From: Candidatus Shapirobacteria bacterium
GTDB lineage: Bacteria > Patescibacteriota > Microgenomatia > 0-14-0-10-38-17
Reading direction: 5' to 3'
Length of the DNA stretch: 38,983 nt
NCBI GenBank assembly: GCA_018052565.1
Contig: JAGPNC010000007.1
Span: 1-38,983 of the forward strand
Positions 7,464 through 14,178 of this stretch are shown here, piece by piece (positions within the stretch are counted from its first letter, which is position 1; every line of letters starts with the position of its first letter). Both the position numbers and the translations under genes were made by a program. The notes beneath the pieces were generated by a model. The model searched no databases. It was not told the origin of the DNA and worked only from the letters and a program-made list of their open reading frames with translations.

Positions 7464-8736
7464 GGCTATTTTCCTTTGGTGAAAATATACCAGTGCATAG
7501 ATAGCCTTTATGAACTAAAGCGTGTTCACTTTTTTTAATTTTTGCCTGATACGTCTGCCCCTGGTTTTTTGAGGTAAAATCTTTAGGGCAATAAGGATCT
7601 TTGACAAATAACGATCGTTTTTCGTTTACTTCTTCGTGTAATCTGTGTAAATATGCCCTGGCAGCGCAACCACCTCCACAAACAGATACTTGATTACAGT
7701 TTTGGCAACCCTCAATAATCTCGGGGTTCGCCTTTCGTCTTCTAAAGGCTTGAAAGGGAGGGGAGTTTAGGATTTCTTGAATGTCCATTGTTCGCAAATC
7801 ACCGTACTTATAATCATGCAAATAAACACAGGGAGAAATCGGTATCCGGCCATCGGGTGTAATTGAGTGGATTCTAAATGAAGTGATTCCGCACGGACAC
7901 CCGGAAACTATACTTGAAGGAATATTGGCAGAACTTGCCCAGGCTGGATCGCTCAAATCGATTGGTTCGCATCTTGCCAAGATTGTCATTAAGCCTTGGT
8001 AGAATTGTTCTGGCGTCAAGACAAGATCCATATGTTTAGGTTCAGTAGGTTTGATTGGATTGACGCGATAATTTGCTTGATGCTTAACAGCCATATCGAT
8101 CATTTCATTGATTCTTTCCGGAGTAAAATTCCAATTCATCGCACACATTACAAAGCTTCTTGGGATTTGGTGCTCTTTACAAATTTCTAGCGCTTGCATC
8201 GCTATTTTGTAAATGCCACTTCTCCCCCTATTTTGATCGTGCTCATTGGCTCTGGGGGAATCAATGCTAATATCAACATCATTTATTTTTTCTAAGTAGT
8301 CGGGGAAGAATTTTTCTAATTGCACTAGCGTAATCCCTGAAGTAGTAACCCCAACCAACATTCCTTTTTTAGAGATAGAATCCAGGATATAAGGAAGTAA
8401 GGAATCCTTGGGGTTAAGCCCGTTGGTATAAATTGGTTCGTTTCCGCCAAGATTGACTGTTTTTACTCCTAAGTAAGTTAATTGATCAACCACTCTGTCC
8501 ACTATCTTTTTTGTTAAATTTTGACCTAGTTCACGGGCACTTTTTGAATAACATTGCTTACAATCCAAAGGGCAAGCGTTACCAAGCGACCAGCCGACGT
8601 TTTTGTAATTAGCTTCTGCCTCAGGCAAATCAGCGTGTTCTATTATATATCTGGCTGAAAAATAATGGGCTCGGCTTACTTGTTGTAGTTGAGACATAGT
8701 TATTATTTTGCTATTATATGCACATCCAATGTACAT
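7456..8736 (-). CDS. Radical SAM/SPASM-domain protein
   Basis: A 426-residue enzyme with the SAM/iron-sulfur motif CX3CX2C at Cys55, Cys59 and Cys62 (ACPLDCKQCYS). Its C-terminal SPASM-like region holds many Cys: GCPCG, a Cys in ISPCVY, then CQNCNQVSVCGGGCA and DPYCP, enough for auxiliary clusters. SPASM proteins modify peptides, proteins or small molecules. No precursor peptide gene is visible next to it. It leads the operon. The start at MYIGC is chosen because an excellent promoter has its -10 hexamer 7 nt upstream, which would make the message leaderless. A start at the later MSQLQQ would lack a ribosome binding site, though TATAAT lies 16 nt before it. Confidence 0.88.
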   Translation of the reverse strand: MYIGCAYNSKIITMSQLQQVSRAHYFSARYIIEHADLPEAEANYKNVGWSLGNACPLDCKQCYSKSARELGQNLTKKIVDRVVDQLTYLGVKTVNLGGNEPIYTNGLNPKDSLLPYILDSISKKGMLVGVTTSGITLVQLEKFFPDYLEKINDVDISIDSPRANEHDQNRGRSGIYKIAMQALEICKEHQIPRSFVMCAMNWNFTPERINEMIDMAVKHQANYRVNPIKPTEPKHMDLVLTPEQFYQGLMTILARCEPIDLSDPAWASSANIPSSIVSGCPCGITSFRIHSITPDGRIPISPCVYLHDYKYGDLRTMDIQEILNSPPFQAFRRRKANPEIIEGCQNCNQVSVCGGGCAARAYLHRLHEEVNEKRSLFVKDPYCPKDFTSKNQGQTYQAKIKKSEHALVHKGYLCTGIFSPKENSHG

Positions 8737-8743
8737 TAGTAGA

Positions 8744-8772
8744 ATATTATCAATTAAACTTTAAATTGTCAA
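8744..8772 (-). promoter_or_regulatory. Leaderless promoter of the radical SAM operon
   Basis: On the minus strand TTGACA (8772-8767), a 17-bp spacer and TAATAT (8749-8744) precede the ATG at 8736 by 7 nt. The -35 is a perfect consensus. The divergent adenosine-deaminase-like gene starts only 10 nt from this -35 box, so the two genes probably share control. Confidence 0.7.
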
Positions 8773-8781
8773 GTTGATAAA

Positions 8782-9867
8782 ATGGTTTATAAAGATCAAC
8801 ACCTACATTACACCGGCTCCCTGCCCCTATCGTATATCTGGCTAAAAATTAAAGAATCTTGCGGAAGTCTTGTTGACTATATTCTTCTCGAAGATTTGTT
8901 TTCCAGAAACATATCTAGAAAATTAAAAGAAAAAGATTTTTCCGATAAGACTTATTCCCTTTTTAAAGAAGAAATAAAAGGATTGTTTGATAGCAAAAAT
9001 AATTATGCCCGTAATTACGAGAAGTTCTTTAAACTATACAAGTTTATCCAAAAGTTAACTAAACCCCGGGAAAATCAGAAGATAGAACAAGTTTATCGGG
9101 AAGGCACTGGAGCCATCATTTCTTGCCTATCAGGACTTAAAGTAAGTGAGATTGATATTTTTGCGGGGCCACTTTTGGATTTAGAAAAAACAAAATCCAG
9201 GCTTCAAGGTATGATTCAGGGATTTAAAGACAATCAAAGGTTGCCGGTTAAGGGCTCTATTAGACTGACTTTTATTAGCACAAAGAATGGTTATATAAAT
9301 CTAACCCAACAGTCGCTCGAAAAATTGCTAGATTATCTGATTTCTAATAAAAAAATTTCTGATCATATAAGCGGTTTTGATTTTTCAGGAAATGAAGATG
9401 TTAACAACATAGATTTCATTTCTTCCACGGCAAGAAGGCTTTCAATTTTTAATAAAAAATTCTATTCGCAGAATAACCGAAAGCTTAAAATATCAGTTCA
9501 TGCTGGCGAAGATTTTGTTAACATTTCATACAAAAAATACCTGGACTACTTTGATAAATTGCTAAACCTTCCAATTGACAGCATCGGCCACGGTGTGTTT
9601 CTTTGGATTCCTGACGACTCTATAAATTATTCAAAAAAAGTGAATAAGCAGCGCCGGGAGTTGTTAAAAAAAGTTGTTGAAAAAAATATTGAGCTGGAAA
9701 TTTGCCCCACCTCTAATCTTTTGTTTTCTCCGCTTAAATCTTACCGGGATATCCCTTTTAATTTTTTTAATAAGATCGGCTTGAAATATTCAGTTAACAC
9801 GGACAATATGACTATTCTTTCTACTGATATCAAAACTGAATGGGAAAAGGTACTTGATTTTCGTTAA
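8782..9867 (+). pseudogene. Adenosine-deaminase-family protein, 3' end replaced by the repeat
   Basis: 361 residues of an amidohydrolase fold. Metal ligands are visible: HLH at residues 7-9, His240 and Glu243 in SVHAGE, His270 in IGHGV, and Asp341 in NTDN. CPTSNL is also present. The family's second Asp of the TDD motif is Asn342. Family members usually run about 40-60 residues beyond this motif; here the last ~6 residues come from the 683-bp repeat (from 9848), so the natural C-terminus is missing. It may be inactive or only partly active, and I cannot exclude that it still folds. It is divergent from the radical SAM operon with 45 bp between starts, suggesting an original functional link through a nucleoside or base deamination. 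No convincing promoter or ribosome binding site was found. Confidence 0.78.
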
Positions 9868-9882
9868 TAAATTTTATAAAAT
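9854..9882 (+). promoter_or_regulatory. Leaderless promoter of NUDIX copy 2
   Basis: TTGATT, a 17-bp spacer and TAAAAT, 6 nt before the ATG at 9889. The single change from TAGAAT in copy 1 could alter strength. Confidence 0.6.
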
Positions 9883-9888
9883 AGCACC

Positions 9889-10314
9889 ATGTCAGAATTC
9901 GGAGTAGCAACCAAGGCGATCATCTTTAACACCAAATTGGGAAAATATCTGGTCCTAGAAAAGAGTGGTCTTGAGGACATTAACCCCAATACTTTTGATA
10001 TGCCAGGAGGCAGGATAAAGTTTGGGGAAAAACTTGAGGAGGCAGTAATTAGAGAAGCTAAAGAAGAAACAGGGCTGGATATAGAACCCAGACAAGTCTT
10101 TAACGCGTGGACGTTTGTCAAAGGAGATAAAGATTTTCAACTAACAGGAGTTGATTTTTTGTGTTTTACCGAACAAGAAAAAGTTAAACTAAGTGAAGAG
10201 CATTCGGGCTTTGAATGGAGAGGTGCGGAAGAAATAATTAACGATGAAAAATATCCCGAATGGCTCAGAAAAACCATTGAGAGAGCTGAAAAATTACGAG
10301 GAATCTATTCATAA
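9889..10314 (+). CDS. NUDIX hydrolase, copy 2
   Basis: Identical in protein sequence to the enzyme at 337-762, with the NUDIX box at residues 41-62. The coding sequences also appear identical, so the duplication is recent or kept uniform by gene conversion. The gene follows the truncated adenosine-deaminase-like frame by 21 bp, so besides its own leaderless promoter it could be read from upstream. It runs towards the methyltransferase on the opposite strand, leaving a 165-bp spacer without a terminator that I can recognise. Confidence 0.92.
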   Translation: MSEFGVATKAIIFNTKLGKYLVLEKSGLEDINPNTFDMPGGRIKFGEKLEEAVIREAKEETGLDIEPRQVFNAWTFVKGDKDFQLTGVDFLCFTEQEKVKLSEEHSGFEWRGAEEIINDEKYPEWLRKTIERAEKLRGIYS

Positions 10315-10479
10315 AACCAATCCCCCCGATTGTTTACTTTTAAAATCTTACTTCTTAGCGTTTTATAAACTCCTTCTTCTTTTGTCGTTTGCCAATTGCC
10401 TTCGTAGTATTACATTTGCGCCTCTCCGTCCACCCAATTTTTGTTTGAGAATTTTACAAATGGCGTATCCTTTGTGCCT

Positions 10480-10851
10480 TCAAACTTTAATCGCCTTTCT
10501 TATATTTTCGATACTGCCGTGATGAAGAGCCTGAGTGGAGATTATCGCTTCAAAAAAATTGTCTGGATATGGCAATTCTTTATATATGTTGCCAACTTTT
10601 AAATTTGCCCTTAGCCCCTCTTCTTTCAGCCATTTTTCTGCCAACAAAATGCCCTCTTCGGCGATGTCTATGCCATAAACCTCAAATCCTTTTTTGGCAA
10701 GATAAACGACATGCCTCCCCGAGCCGCAACCCAAATCTAGCACTCTATTTACGCCCGCCTTCTTAAATATTTCCGCCACTTCTGTCAGCTCTGGCTGAGG
10801 GGTATTAAATATTTTCCCGTATTTTTTAAACTCTTCATTCCATTGCTTCAT
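10480..10851 (-). pseudogene. Class I SAM methyltransferase, C-terminally truncated
   Basis: 123 residues of a type-11-like methyltransferase. The SAM-binding motif I VLDLGCGSGRH is at residues 37-47, the acidic residue after strand 2 is in VYGIDIAE, and a strand-4 motif FFEAIISTQALHH follows. Family members usually continue for another 80-120 residues, with a KPGG-type strand 5 after the helix seen here as ENIRKAIK. That part is absent: a TGA ends the frame after AIKV, and a basic in-frame stretch (GYAICKILKQKLGGRRG) follows without matching the family. It is therefore probably truncated and inactive. Its start overlaps the upstream GIY-YIG stop (ATGA). A second copy of this gene is split between 4194-4275 and 928-978. 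Confidence 0.75.
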
Positions 10852-10932
10852 ACTTTTTTTAATAATTTAAAATCTCCCCTTATAAGCGCCTCTTTTTTTG
10901 CTCTTGTCCAGCCCTTCAATTGTTTCTCGCGT
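10770..10932. repeat. Second repeat pair, right copy (163 bp)
   Basis: Partner of 4194-4356 with three substitutions. The homology ends inside a GIY-YIG gene, showing that two different GIY-YIG genes were joined at this point. Confidence 0.93.
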
Positions 10933-11185
10933 GCCCAAATATTCTTTGAGCATATTTTTAAAAACCGCACGGCCTTTTGTGGTTTTAAAGTAATTTCTCT
11001 CCGTTTTGCGTCTTTAACGCTTCTATGAGCTTCATAGTGTATTAGCTCAAATGAGCATAGGGCTTTGTGGATAATGACTTGCCTTTATTATGATCTTGAA
11101 GCCTAATTCTTAGATTTGTGGTAAAGCCTACATAAACGAAATCCTTGCTTACACTCCTGAGAACGTAAACGTAGAAAAACTTCAT
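10848..11185 (-). pseudogene. GIY-YIG nuclease pseudogene (chimeric, frameshifted)
   Basis: The frame starts at an ATG at 11185 with MKFFYVYVLRSVSKDFVYVG followed by FTTNLRIRLQDHN, a clear GIY-YIG signature with the catalytic Arg. It hits a TGA-containing region near PYAHLS. The homology continues in another frame (FELIHYEAHRSVKDAKRREI) and shifts again near FKNMLKEYL. The last 27 codons (from 10932 down) are the tail of the different GIY-YIG gene found intact at 4272-4544. At least two frameshifts and one foreign tail make it non-functional. Confidence 0.8.
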
Positions 11186-11324
11186 AGGCTTTGGAGACAT
11201 ACCATTCGCTTGCGCTCAGGTATATCTCAACGCTCACCCCCATTCTTGCTTGGCTTATTACTTAGACAAGAAATTTTTCTATAAATTGCGCCGCGGTGAA
11301 CCCGAGCACGCGAGTGTTTCGCTG
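11186..11324. other. Spacer 3' of tRNA-Gln
   Basis: No gene is seen. It holds a short piece related to the palindromic unit at 4550-4634 (CATTCGCTTGCGCTCAGG, about 11203-11220) and an alternating GC-rich stretch (GCGCCGCGG, 11287-11295). An integration scar next to the tRNA 3' end is possible, but I find no duplicated tRNA end elsewhere in the window. Confidence 0.35.
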
Positions 11325-11395
11325 TTGCCCAGCCAGGATTCGAACCTGGATTAGACGGTTCAGAGCCGCCTGTCCTACCGTTAGACGACCGGGCA
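11325..11395 (-). tRNA. tRNA-Gln (anticodon CUG)
   Basis: A complete cloverleaf is seen on the minus strand: acceptor strands TGCCCGG and CTGGGCA, D arm containing TAACGGTAGGAC, anticodon stem GGCGG/CCGTC with loop CTCTGAA, and T arm ending GGTTCGAATCC. The anticodon CUG reads CAG. The 3' CCA is not encoded (discriminator A, then CAG), so the CCA-adding enzyme is needed. The GIY-YIG gene at 11381-11650 overlaps its 5' part by 15 bp. Confidence 0.95.
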
Positions 11396-11650
11396 ATGAC
11401 TAATACTATTTTCTATTTTTTTTCTCAACACCTCTCTGCCATAACCAGTTTTGTAGAACCTTTCTTGCTTCTCAGCATCTTCTTTAGACAAAAAGGCCTC
11501 ATAAAAAACCAGATGGAAAGGCTTATTCTTCTTAGTATATTTTCCACCCTGGCCCGTGTTATGTTCTTCAATCCTTCGAGCTAAATTACCAGTATAGCCA
11601 ATATATAATCTCCTATTTTTTAAGCCTAGAAGGGCATAAACATAGTACAT
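11381..11650 (-). CDS. GIY-YIG nuclease domain protein overlapping tRNA-Gln
   Basis: 89 residues with MYYVYALLGLKNRRLYIGYT at the N-terminus, LARRIEEH carrying the usual Arg, and EDAEKQERFYKTGYGRE containing the conserved Glu. It belongs to the YhbQ/URI-like single-domain group and looks intact. Its final codons (CPVV and TAA) are read from the acceptor and D-arm sequence of the tRNA-Gln gene on the same strand, so the tRNA must be cut out of, or transcribed separately from, this message. The role is unknown. It is the third GIY-YIG gene within 7.4 kb. Confidence 0.85.
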   Translation of the reverse strand: MYYVYALLGLKNRRLYIGYTGNLARRIEEHNTGQGGKYTKKNKPFHLVFYEAFLSKEDAEKQERFYKTGYGREVLRKKIENSISHCPVV

Positions 11651-11696
11651 ATTTTATATTTTTACTGTCCCCGCCTCTCCGGCGGCGACCGGGCAA

Positions 11697-11790
11697 GGAA
11701 AGCATCAAGTATTAAGTATTATGTATTAAATATAAAAGAAAAAATAAGTAACCCGTAATAAGTAATATGTAATATGTAATAAAAAACGTA
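11697..11790. repeat. Short-period AT repeat (AAGTATTATGTATTA type)
   Basis: A run built from seven-base words such as AAGTATT, ATGTATT, AAGTAAT and ATGTAAT. Related runs lie at about 12057-12100, 13931-13950 and, on the other strand, 19256-19291. No gene is seen in 11651-11838. Confidence 0.55.
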
Positions 11791-11838
11791 AGCCAAAAGA
11801 TCAAAAAAAACAAAGCTGTCTACACCTTGAGGCTGGTT

Positions 11839-12026
11839 TATATTATTTCCTATTGTGCCTGGGACATAATTCGTCATCCTGACGAAAGTCAGGATCGTTG
11901 CTTTGGTAGTAAAACAGATCCTGAATCCCCGTACTATAAAGGTACGGGGCGAGCAAGTTCAGGATGACGCTAAGCTAAATTTACAATAGCACTGGGAATT
12001 ATGCCCCAGCTATATTATTTCCTATT
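11839..12026. mobile_element. MITE-like element with terminal inverted repeats and 16-bp direct repeats
   Basis: The direct repeat TATATTATTTCCTATT occurs at 11839-11854 and 12011-12026. The 156 bp between them begin with CTGGGACATAATTC (11859-11872) and end with the inverted GAATTATGCCCCAG (11996-12009). Inside are REP-like palindromes: TCCTGACGAAAGTCAGGA, an ATCCTGAA...TTCAGGAT pair, and CCCCGTAC/GTACGGGG. There is no coding capacity. This is the structure of a non-autonomous transposable element with a target duplication, although a 16-bp duplication is long and could have another cause. Confidence 0.65.
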
Positions 12027-12263
12027 TTACCAAAAAGCGACCTAAAAGCCAAAAAATAAGTATCAAGTATTATGTATTAAGTATTAAGTATACAAGATAA
12101 AAAAATCACAGGATTACGAGAGCAAAAAGCAAAACAACTCGTGATACACAATAAGTAGCTCGCAAAAAGTATTCTGACTTTCGTCAGGATGAAGGATTAT
12201 GTCCAAGCCACTTTAAAAAAGGGCAAGGCAATTTCTAGTTTATTTAATAATAATTGTAGGCCT
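12027..12263. repeat. Spacer with AT words and a diverged element end
   Basis: No gene is seen. About 12057-12100 repeats the AAGTATTA/ATGTATTA words. CTGACTTTCGTCAGGATGA (12174-12192) is a REP-like palindrome of the kind seen at 15594-15613, followed by GATTATGTCCAAGCCAC, a diverged terminal repeat of the MITE family. Confidence 0.5.
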
Positions 12264-12304
12264 ATATGACATAAAAACGGGCGATCGCCTTTTTTATGTC
12301 ATAT
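12264..12304. repeat. TGACATAAAA palindrome, copy 1
   Basis: ATATGACATAAAAA pairs perfectly with TTTTTATGTCATAT around a centre containing the self-complementary GGCGATCGCC. It lies beyond the stop of the gene at 12438-13781. A second copy in the same orientation relative to its gene is at 27736-27774. It may act as a transcript end or processing site. Confidence 0.6.
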
Positions 12305-12437
12305 CTTAGAACAGGTTGAGAAGAAAGATTATAACCCCTTTTTCATTATCTGCCCTTGGCCGCCAGTGATAAAAAACAAATCTTAGAAGATAGAAAATAC
12401 CGGCCGTGCACTATTTTTGGGGTATGTAAGGAGAAAA

Positions 12438-13781
12438 TTATTGCTTACAAACAGCTCGGGCATTAATTACTTGACAGCGGTTACTAATACATTTGAGAGA
12501 ATCGAATTTAACTTCCACGTCTGTTTGGCACCCCAAACTCGCGCGTAGTTCTTCACTATTCCCTAATCCCTCAAAATCTCCTGTCCCGCATCCCCACGGC
12601 ACTATAAATTGATGGTATGAGTTAAAGGCTCCTATAGTGCAGAAGTTGGCACGATACAGACAATCTGTATCTTGCTGGCAATATTTTGGGTCGGCAAGGT
12701 ACAAACCCAAATTTTCCGGCGAAGACGGCGTGGATAGTTTGATTTGCACTTGGCTTGTTCCATACATCCCGTCACTTAATTGGTCGTTATCGGTTAGTAG
12801 GTAGTATTTACCGTTTAGATAATTGTCTTTCGGATAGCTCGGTCCGCCAGGGCCTGAATCAGAACTTTTCATTGAGTCGGCATAAAGAAAGTAGTTATAA
12901 TTACTAGTGGAGTTTTTAGGGGCTAGCAAATTGTCTATGATAAAATTAATTAGATTAAAATCTTGAGTATTGAGTGACGAAGTCAACTCAATAATAAAAC
13001 CCTTTTTTATCATTAGCTCGCTTTGCTCTACAGCTTTACTTTCGCTTACTTTTGCGGTGAGTAATCTCGCAATATATTCTTCAATCATCCCGCTTGTAAC
13101 ATTTGTGGCGCTTGCTGTAATTGCCACCAAATTTCCCGGCTGAGCAGCGCTTGTTACAATTACTGCCTGATGTTTCGTTTTTTGCGAATTTGTATATCCC
13201 AGCCATGCATCTCGTCCATTAATTGTAGTCTTTTGCAAATTGCTCAGCTGAATATCTGGCATAGCTTGTTTGATAAAATCCTCTACCGTTGAATTTTGCC
13301 ATACCGTAGTGCAGTCAACTTCCAATTCCAGAGAATAATCATTGCAAGATCCAGCCAAGGCACAACCAGCTAATGTTTGAGCTTCTTGCGCTGTTTTTGC
13401 AAAGAAGATGGCATTCTTGCCGTTGTTTAGCGCGGCAAATATCGGTGTCCAAACGTCCGGATACGTTAATTGTAATCCGCATTTTCTAATCTGGTTTGAT
13501 TTTGTAACCATAAAACCAGTTGGCGCCCTCGTTATTGAAGGCTCAGCACTTGGTTGAGGCTGAAATGAAGTTGGTCCAACGCTGACCTGCTTTCTTGCGC
13601 CTAAAAAATAAAAATAGCCACCAACCATAAGAACAACAAAAATAACTATTGTTGAAATCATCCAGTAGTTTAACCTTGGCTTTTTGTGAGCAGAAGCAAC
13701 CGGTGATTGATTTATCGAATTTTGCTCGACTCGTGGGGTATCCTTAGCGCCAGCGTTAATTTGATTTTCCATATGCATCAT
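12438..13781 (-). CDS. Membrane-anchored, Cys-rich extracytoplasmic protein of unknown function
   Basis: 447 residues. A short polar N-terminus is followed by one strongly hydrophobic segment (about residues 41-61, MISTIVIFVVLMVGGYFYFL) and a Pro/Ser-rich linker, so the rest is predicted outside the membrane. The outer part has about 15 Cys, clustered at KCGLQL, CALAGSC and near the C-terminus (CQQDTDC, CTIG, CGTG, CQTD, CISNRCQ, CKQ), suggesting disulfides. Such proteins with a PsbP-like or lipoprotein-like outer domain are common in Patescibacteria, but I recognise no specific family. Starts at 13781, 13778 or 13772 are all possible. The promoter at 13796-13823 makes 13781 reasonable with a very short leader. 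Stand-alone gene. Confidence 0.75.
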   Translation of the reverse strand: MMHMENQINAGAKDTPRVEQNSINQSPVASAHKKPRLNYWMISTIVIFVVLMVGGYFYFLGARKQVSVGPTSFQPQPSAEPSITRAPTGFMVTKSNQIRKCGLQLTYPDVWTPIFAALNNGKNAIFFAKTAQEAQTLAGCALAGSCNDYSLELEVDCTTVWQNSTVEDFIKQAMPDIQLSNLQKTTINGRDAWLGYTNSQKTKHQAVIVTSAAQPGNLVAITASATNVTSGMIEEYIARLLTAKVSESKAVEQSELMIKKGFIIELTSSLNTQDFNLINFIIDNLLAPKNSTSNYNYFLYADSMKSSDSGPGGPSYPKDNYLNGKYYLLTDNDQLSDGMYGTSQVQIKLSTPSSPENLGLYLADPKYCQQDTDCLYRANFCTIGAFNSYHQFIVPWGCGTGDFEGLGNSEELRASLGCQTDVEVKFDSLKCISNRCQVINARAVCKQ

Positions 13782-13795
13782 GTATCTTCAAAAAA

Positions 13796-13823
13796 AGTAT
13801 AGCATAAACAATTTGAATTTCAA
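13796..13823 (-). promoter_or_regulatory. Promoter of the Cys-rich membrane protein gene
   Basis: TTGAAA (13823-13818), 16-bp spacer, TATACT (13801-13796) on the minus strand, 14 nt before the first ATG, leaving a leader of about 7 nt. Confidence 0.5.
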
Positions 13824-14161
13824 GCATTCCTCATGGATTAAGATTAGTTTTTTTATAATAGCCGCTTTAGGCAATTTGGAGCAATCCGAGCTGACTGCCA
13901 AGTCGGCCATTAATAAAAGAAGGAGCATCGCGTATTATGTATTAAGCATGGTATAAAAACAATAAAAAAGCAAGCAATTAGGGCAGAAAAAATTTAAAAA
14001 TTATCTTAACGGCTCTAATTATTCTATATTCTGATTGATCTAAAGAATGCCCGACCCCAAGGCCCAAAAGAATAAAATTAAAAAAATTATTTGGGCCGCC
14101 CTTGCCGGATTAGTATTTAGGATTTCTTTAAAATAATTTATCCGCTTGGCCTTAAATGCGT
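13824..14161. other. Spacer before folC
   Basis: I see no certain gene. Two short overlapping frames cover 14040-14136. On plus, an ATG at 14047 opens 29 residues (MPDPKAQKNKIKKIIWAALA then a short tail). On minus, a frame ending at 14040 reads NPARAAQIIFLILFFWALGS, strongly hydrophobic, but without a normal start codon. Either could be a small membrane protein. A copy of the ATTATGTATTAAG word lies near 13935. Confidence 0.3.
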
Positions 14162-14167
14162 TATAAT
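14162..14167 (+). promoter_or_regulatory. folC -10 element
   Basis: A perfect TATAAT 11 nt before the ATG, predicting a leader of about 4-5 nt. No good -35 hexamer was found at normal spacing. Confidence 0.45.
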
Positions 14168-14178
14168 CGCAAGAATAG

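Larger units (their letters stand above)
9848..10530. repeat. Long direct repeat, right copy (683 bp)
   Basis: Matches 296-978 without indels. On this side the right edge continues smoothly into the rest of the methyltransferase gene, so this copy keeps the original right-hand arrangement. The left edge interrupts the adenosine-deaminase-like gene. Confidence 0.95.

Noticed and set aside
7456-8736. Viperin-type antiviral radical SAM
   Set aside because: The cluster motif is ACPLDCKQC with a SPASM tail, not the viperin CNYKCGFC, and the adjacent kinase is not of the usual viperin-linked kind.
13861-13915. Possible tRNA-like sequence between the Cys-rich protein gene and folC
   Set aside because: No acceptor pairing and no T arm could be formed.
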